A stretch of DNA of 64,000 nt, taken from NCBI GenBank assembly GCA_907165065.1, contig OU015550.1:3064001-3128000 (forward strand), written 5' to 3'. Shown in pieces: positions 60,724 to 64,000 of this stretch. Below the pieces are notes generated by a model. It was not told the origin of the DNA, did not search any database, and worked only from the letters and a program-made list of their open reading frames with translations. The translations under genes and the position numbers were made by a program. This DNA is from Caprimulgus europaeus (lineage: Eukaryota > Chordata > Aves > Caprimulgiformes > Caprimulgidae). The first letter of the stretch is position 1. Every line of letters starts with the position of its first letter.

Positions 60724-63282
60724 CACTCTCTAGACAGGCAGAAGGATCATCTTCAGCAAGTCCTCCCTCACAAAGAGCTGCAGAAATGAGCTGAATTTGG
60801 CTCAGCAGAAGGCGAAGGGCTCACAGGGGAGCTGAGGCATTAGCACATGTTCTCTGCTGCTAGCCAGCGAAGCAGCCCCTCCGGGCACTACCATGGAAGA
60901 AGCTCAGCCTCCAGGAACTTGTCTTATCCTTGTCCAAGTGCAGCTGGGAGAGGGCTTTCCCTTTTACCCTGGGATGAACACAGGTGTAATCTGTATGTAT
61001 TACCTCTACTGTGTCACATCTTCCACTTAAGGCTTTTATACCCTGCTTGCTTTTCCTGCAATCTCACTAAAACAATGCACTACACTAAAAAAGAAAAAAC
61101 CCCACTGGATGAACATTTTCTTGGCTCAGCTGCTCCTCGTGTATCACTGTAAAGATGAATGTATGAAACAAAGTTCAGTTCTCTGCCAAACAGCCTGAAT
61201 CAGCCAGAGTAGCGTAGGACCCACGTCACAAAGCTGAGCAGCTCCACTTCCATAAACACACACTGTCCAGGTCCACATGCAGACACCAGTGACAGCGAGC
61301 TGCAGCAGGACAACTGCTCTCCAAGCACAAGGGAAAGGAAGGAGAGATCCTGCTCCTCTGTACTGTCACCTGCAGGTTTCTGTCATTTCCCTCCTGTTGG
61401 ATCTAGGAACTGTGCAGCCTCACAAAACCATTTATTTTCTGTTAGATCAGCCAGCTGGAGTGACTCACACTGGCCCAGCCAGACAACAATTCAAATATCA
61501 GGCAAAGACAACAGGGGAGGACAAGACCACCACTCTCAGCAACTAACTGTTGGACAAGCTTAGTTGTAACCTTCAAATTTCATTATTAGCAGCCAAAACC
61601 TGTTTGTTAGACATTCAGCATCCAGCTGAACTCGGTGTAGCTCCTGCCTTCAAAACATGGAGTGCTCTGGATGTTCTCAGATCTGCAGTTTAGGGACTGC
61701 AGTCAGCAGCAGAGGGGAACATGGCTACAGCAACGTCAGGAACTCATTGCTCAAATATCCTGTATTTGTTTACATGCATAGCTGTGTTTTTGGTCCTGAA
61801 ATTCCTACACACAGCTCAACGGTAGGACAGTAATTTGGGGGTATACAGATCAAAGAGAGAATCTCACAAACATCCACTCAGTCCACTCAAGTCTCACAAG
61901 CACCCACTCTACCACCAAGGTAAACACAGAGAAATCCCCTTCCATCAGTGTGCTGAATGCAGCTGCTAATTCCAGCATCAGTAAAACAAGCCCTGAAGTC
62001 TTCAAGGTGCACATTTCAAGACTGCACCTGGTATTTTAACCAAACCATCAGTTCCTAGCTCAAACCACTCCTGGGGGCACCCTGAACACAAACCACCTTC
62101 TCACTCCTTGGGCTTCTTCCAGCTGTTTAGGATACAGCCACCTCTTGAGCCAGTCTTGTTCAGGGGATGGAAAATAAGTAACCTGCACATCATGGATGTA
62201 TTTCACTGTTCTTCCTGTGATGGGGCAGAGTACAAACCCTCTGTGAGCCCTGTGATGCTAAGGGCTGCAAAATGATGCTCCTGGGAAGGAGTGTAACCTA
62301 GCAATTGGAAAAACACCCTGGGAACCCTGCCTCCACGGCTCTGCTCCTGTCCCCAGCCACACACGGGGATACCACAACTATTTAAATCCTGGCATCCGCC
62401 AGCAGGTGATAACTGGCTTGGTTCTGACATCCCCAGCATCCTCCCAACACAATCTGACCCACCTAACACTCCTCACCTAACATCCTGACCCACCTGATGC
62501 TCCTCACACCACATCTCAGCCTACAGTAACTCTCTCATGGAGTATTTGAGGTAACCTGTATGAGCAGATGGATATTTCCACAACCTGTCTGGCACTTCAA
62601 AACACTCTGATGAGAAACTCTCAAAGCAAAATGAAAATTAAGTTCATGTGTCCTCACCCTTCATCTGACACAAACACGTTGGTAGTCCCAAGAGAGCAAG
62701 TTCCAGGACACTGGAGGATGCAATACATGAGTAAAGACTGATGGGAAATCAAAAGGCAGAAGAGTTCACCCCAGCCTGGACACCCACCTATGTTATGGAG
62801 CCAATGTTGGATTAATCAGTCCCAGAGGTTCTCACTCACTGCCTACACAGTTCAGATACTTTTACTCAGAGTTAACACAGAGATTCCTATCCAATGTGCT
62901 GTGCTCAGAGCATTTTGCTCAAAGGCTTCCCCACTTCAATCGATTCACATCTGCTCCAAGCTCCTTACCCATTTAATTCAGCTTCTTACACACCCTCCAC
63001 GGCATCTCTGCACCTCCCTTCAACTTCTAACCACCTTCTTCTGCCAACCAAACCAGGCAGCACCAGGTCACTGCCCTCTGCATGTGTGCAATGGAAACAT
63101 GGAACTGCACACAGCATGTCTGGAAGGAAACAGGACAACACTCTCCCAAGGGAGTTTCACAGAGAGGGAAACCACCTACACAAAAATTCATGTACAGTCC
63201 AAGCAAGAGCTGGGTGCTATTTAAAAAACAACTGTTCCTCTTGAGATAAAAATCAGTAGCATCTGTGGCTTCAGTGAGCAAA

Positions 63283-63370
63283 GCAAGGCACAGCTAACGT
63301 GACTTGTCCAAGGTCCCACTGCAAGTTGATGGCACGAAAAACTCAAGTCTTCCCCAGACACAACCCTCAT
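63283..63370 (+). mobile_element. MIR-like SINE fragment
   Basis: GTGACTTGTCCAAGGTCCCA followed by CTGCAAGTTGATGGCA and ACTCAAGTCTTCCC resembles the MIR core from the 'acttgcccaaggtcac' region onward. Short and diverged. Confidence 0.58.
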
Positions 63371-64000
63371 CACTGAATCATGCTGACCAAAGCAAGCAAA
63401 TAAAACATTCCAAAGCTGAATGAGAAGATCACACAGATACAAAACACTTCAGAGTCACTGCCAATAATTGCAGCTTTCCTGAATTACTTAAAAAGTGCTT
63501 AGAAAACAATTCACAGAAACGAGCCGCGCACACCTCGCGCCCGTGGCACCAATGCTCTGAGCAACACCAGTGGTCAGGGATCTCATTAAAGAAAGATCTG
63601 TCCTGCCTTGCTGTTTGCACAGCAGGGTGTGGAATAGGAGACAGTTTAAAAGTGGGTGAGTTATAATTAATCACAGCACCAAGAAGAGTGAAAGACCCAG
63701 CAATGATTCCTGATACAGCTCTGGTTTATCAGAATGCACCAAGAGCTGTTTCCTTTTTATGGGGGAAGGGAAAGGCAGGGAAATGTTTTGTTTGTACCTT
63801 TGCACAACCCTGGAAGCTTGGACCTTGGAGCCAAGCTGCTGTTCCCTGCCACTACCTCAGCCCAACACTTACAGGATTTGTCACTTAATCACAAGACCTG
63901 GCCACACAGAATGTGATAACAAGACACCTGTGAGGGGCAGATCCAAACCAACAGCTTTTTCCTTACTGAACCTGGGGCAATTCCTCTTCTCCCCCCAATC

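Larger units (their letters stand above)
44793..64000 (-). other. ANKS1A: ANKS1A intron 1 (partial)
   Basis: About 19 kb upstream of the first visible exon carries no recognisable exon. ANKS1A's GC-rich first coding exon, which encodes the N-terminus and a glycine-rich stretch in mammals, is not found here and should lie above 64,000. The intron holds MIR-like remnants, a CR1 3' fragment, a 126-bp inverted repeat, a 25-bp minisatellite and short simple repeats, all listed separately. The remaining sequence shows nothing I can name. A long first intron is usual for this gene and is where enhancers would be expected, but no specific factor site can be supported by eye. Confidence 0.8.

Noticed and set aside
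60250-60794. Overlapping open frames of 117-166 codons on both strands
   Set aside because: All are made by the 25-bp minisatellite read in different frames. A periodic peptide open in both directions is the expected artefact.
44793-64000. Search for ANKS1A exon 1 and its promoter CpG island
   Set aside because: No GC-rich block with an ATG and the expected N-terminus was found. Only short CpG spots at 46.36 and 63.53 kb are present.
1-64000. Bacterial features, CRISPR arrays, rRNA or tRNA genes
   Set aside because: The window is intron-rich vertebrate DNA. The tandem arrays have no spacer structure, and no cloverleaf or rRNA sequence was recognised.

Overview
This is vertebrate nuclear DNA, almost certainly from a bird. 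It holds the central part of one large multi-exon gene on the minus strand, ANKS1A (Odin, 'ankyrin repeat and SAM domain-containing 1A'). The bird assignment rests on a CR1 LINE 3' end at about 52.4-52.6 kb that finishes in the avian-type 'attctatgattt' tail, and on a solo LTR of the ERVL-like type common in songbird genomes at 7.1-7.7 kb. Split exons with GT-AG sites and long introns fit the same picture. No bacterial operon, rRNA, tRNA, CRISPR array or second protein gene is visible. Most open frames in the window are chance frames in introns.

Layout. The gene reads from high to low coordinates. Intron 1 fills roughly 44.8-64 kb. Eleven constitutive coding exons and one likely cassette exon lie between 44,792 and 2,202. 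They encode, in order: the ankyrin-repeat domain (44.8-34.5 kb), a linker with acidic and proline-rich parts (33.2-26.8 kb), a large 572-nt serine-rich linker exon (19.9-19.3 kb), and a short exon just before the first SAM domain (2.27-2.20 kb). All splice phases agree, so the exons join into one uninterrupted frame of 1,856 nt, or 1,919 nt with the cassette. The N-terminal exon lies above 64,000. The two SAM domains and the PTB domain must lie beyond the low end of the window.

The rest is intron. It holds the CR1 fragment, the solo LTR, several old MIR-like SINE remnants, a 14-copy 25-bp GC-rich minisatellite (60.4-60.7 kb), a 22-bp AT-rich tandem array (3.4-3.6 kb), simple repeats, small CpG-dense islets, and a striking 126-bp near-perfect inverted repeat at 54,829-54,954.

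Best leads: the 63-nt in-frame cassette exon (41,777-41,839) that would add 21 residues between ankyrin repeats; the 54-bp-arm hairpin in intron 1; the minisatellite that is open in five of six frames; an unexplained 292-codon open frame at 10.5-11.4 kb; and an ITIM-like VVYATI motif in the large linker exon.
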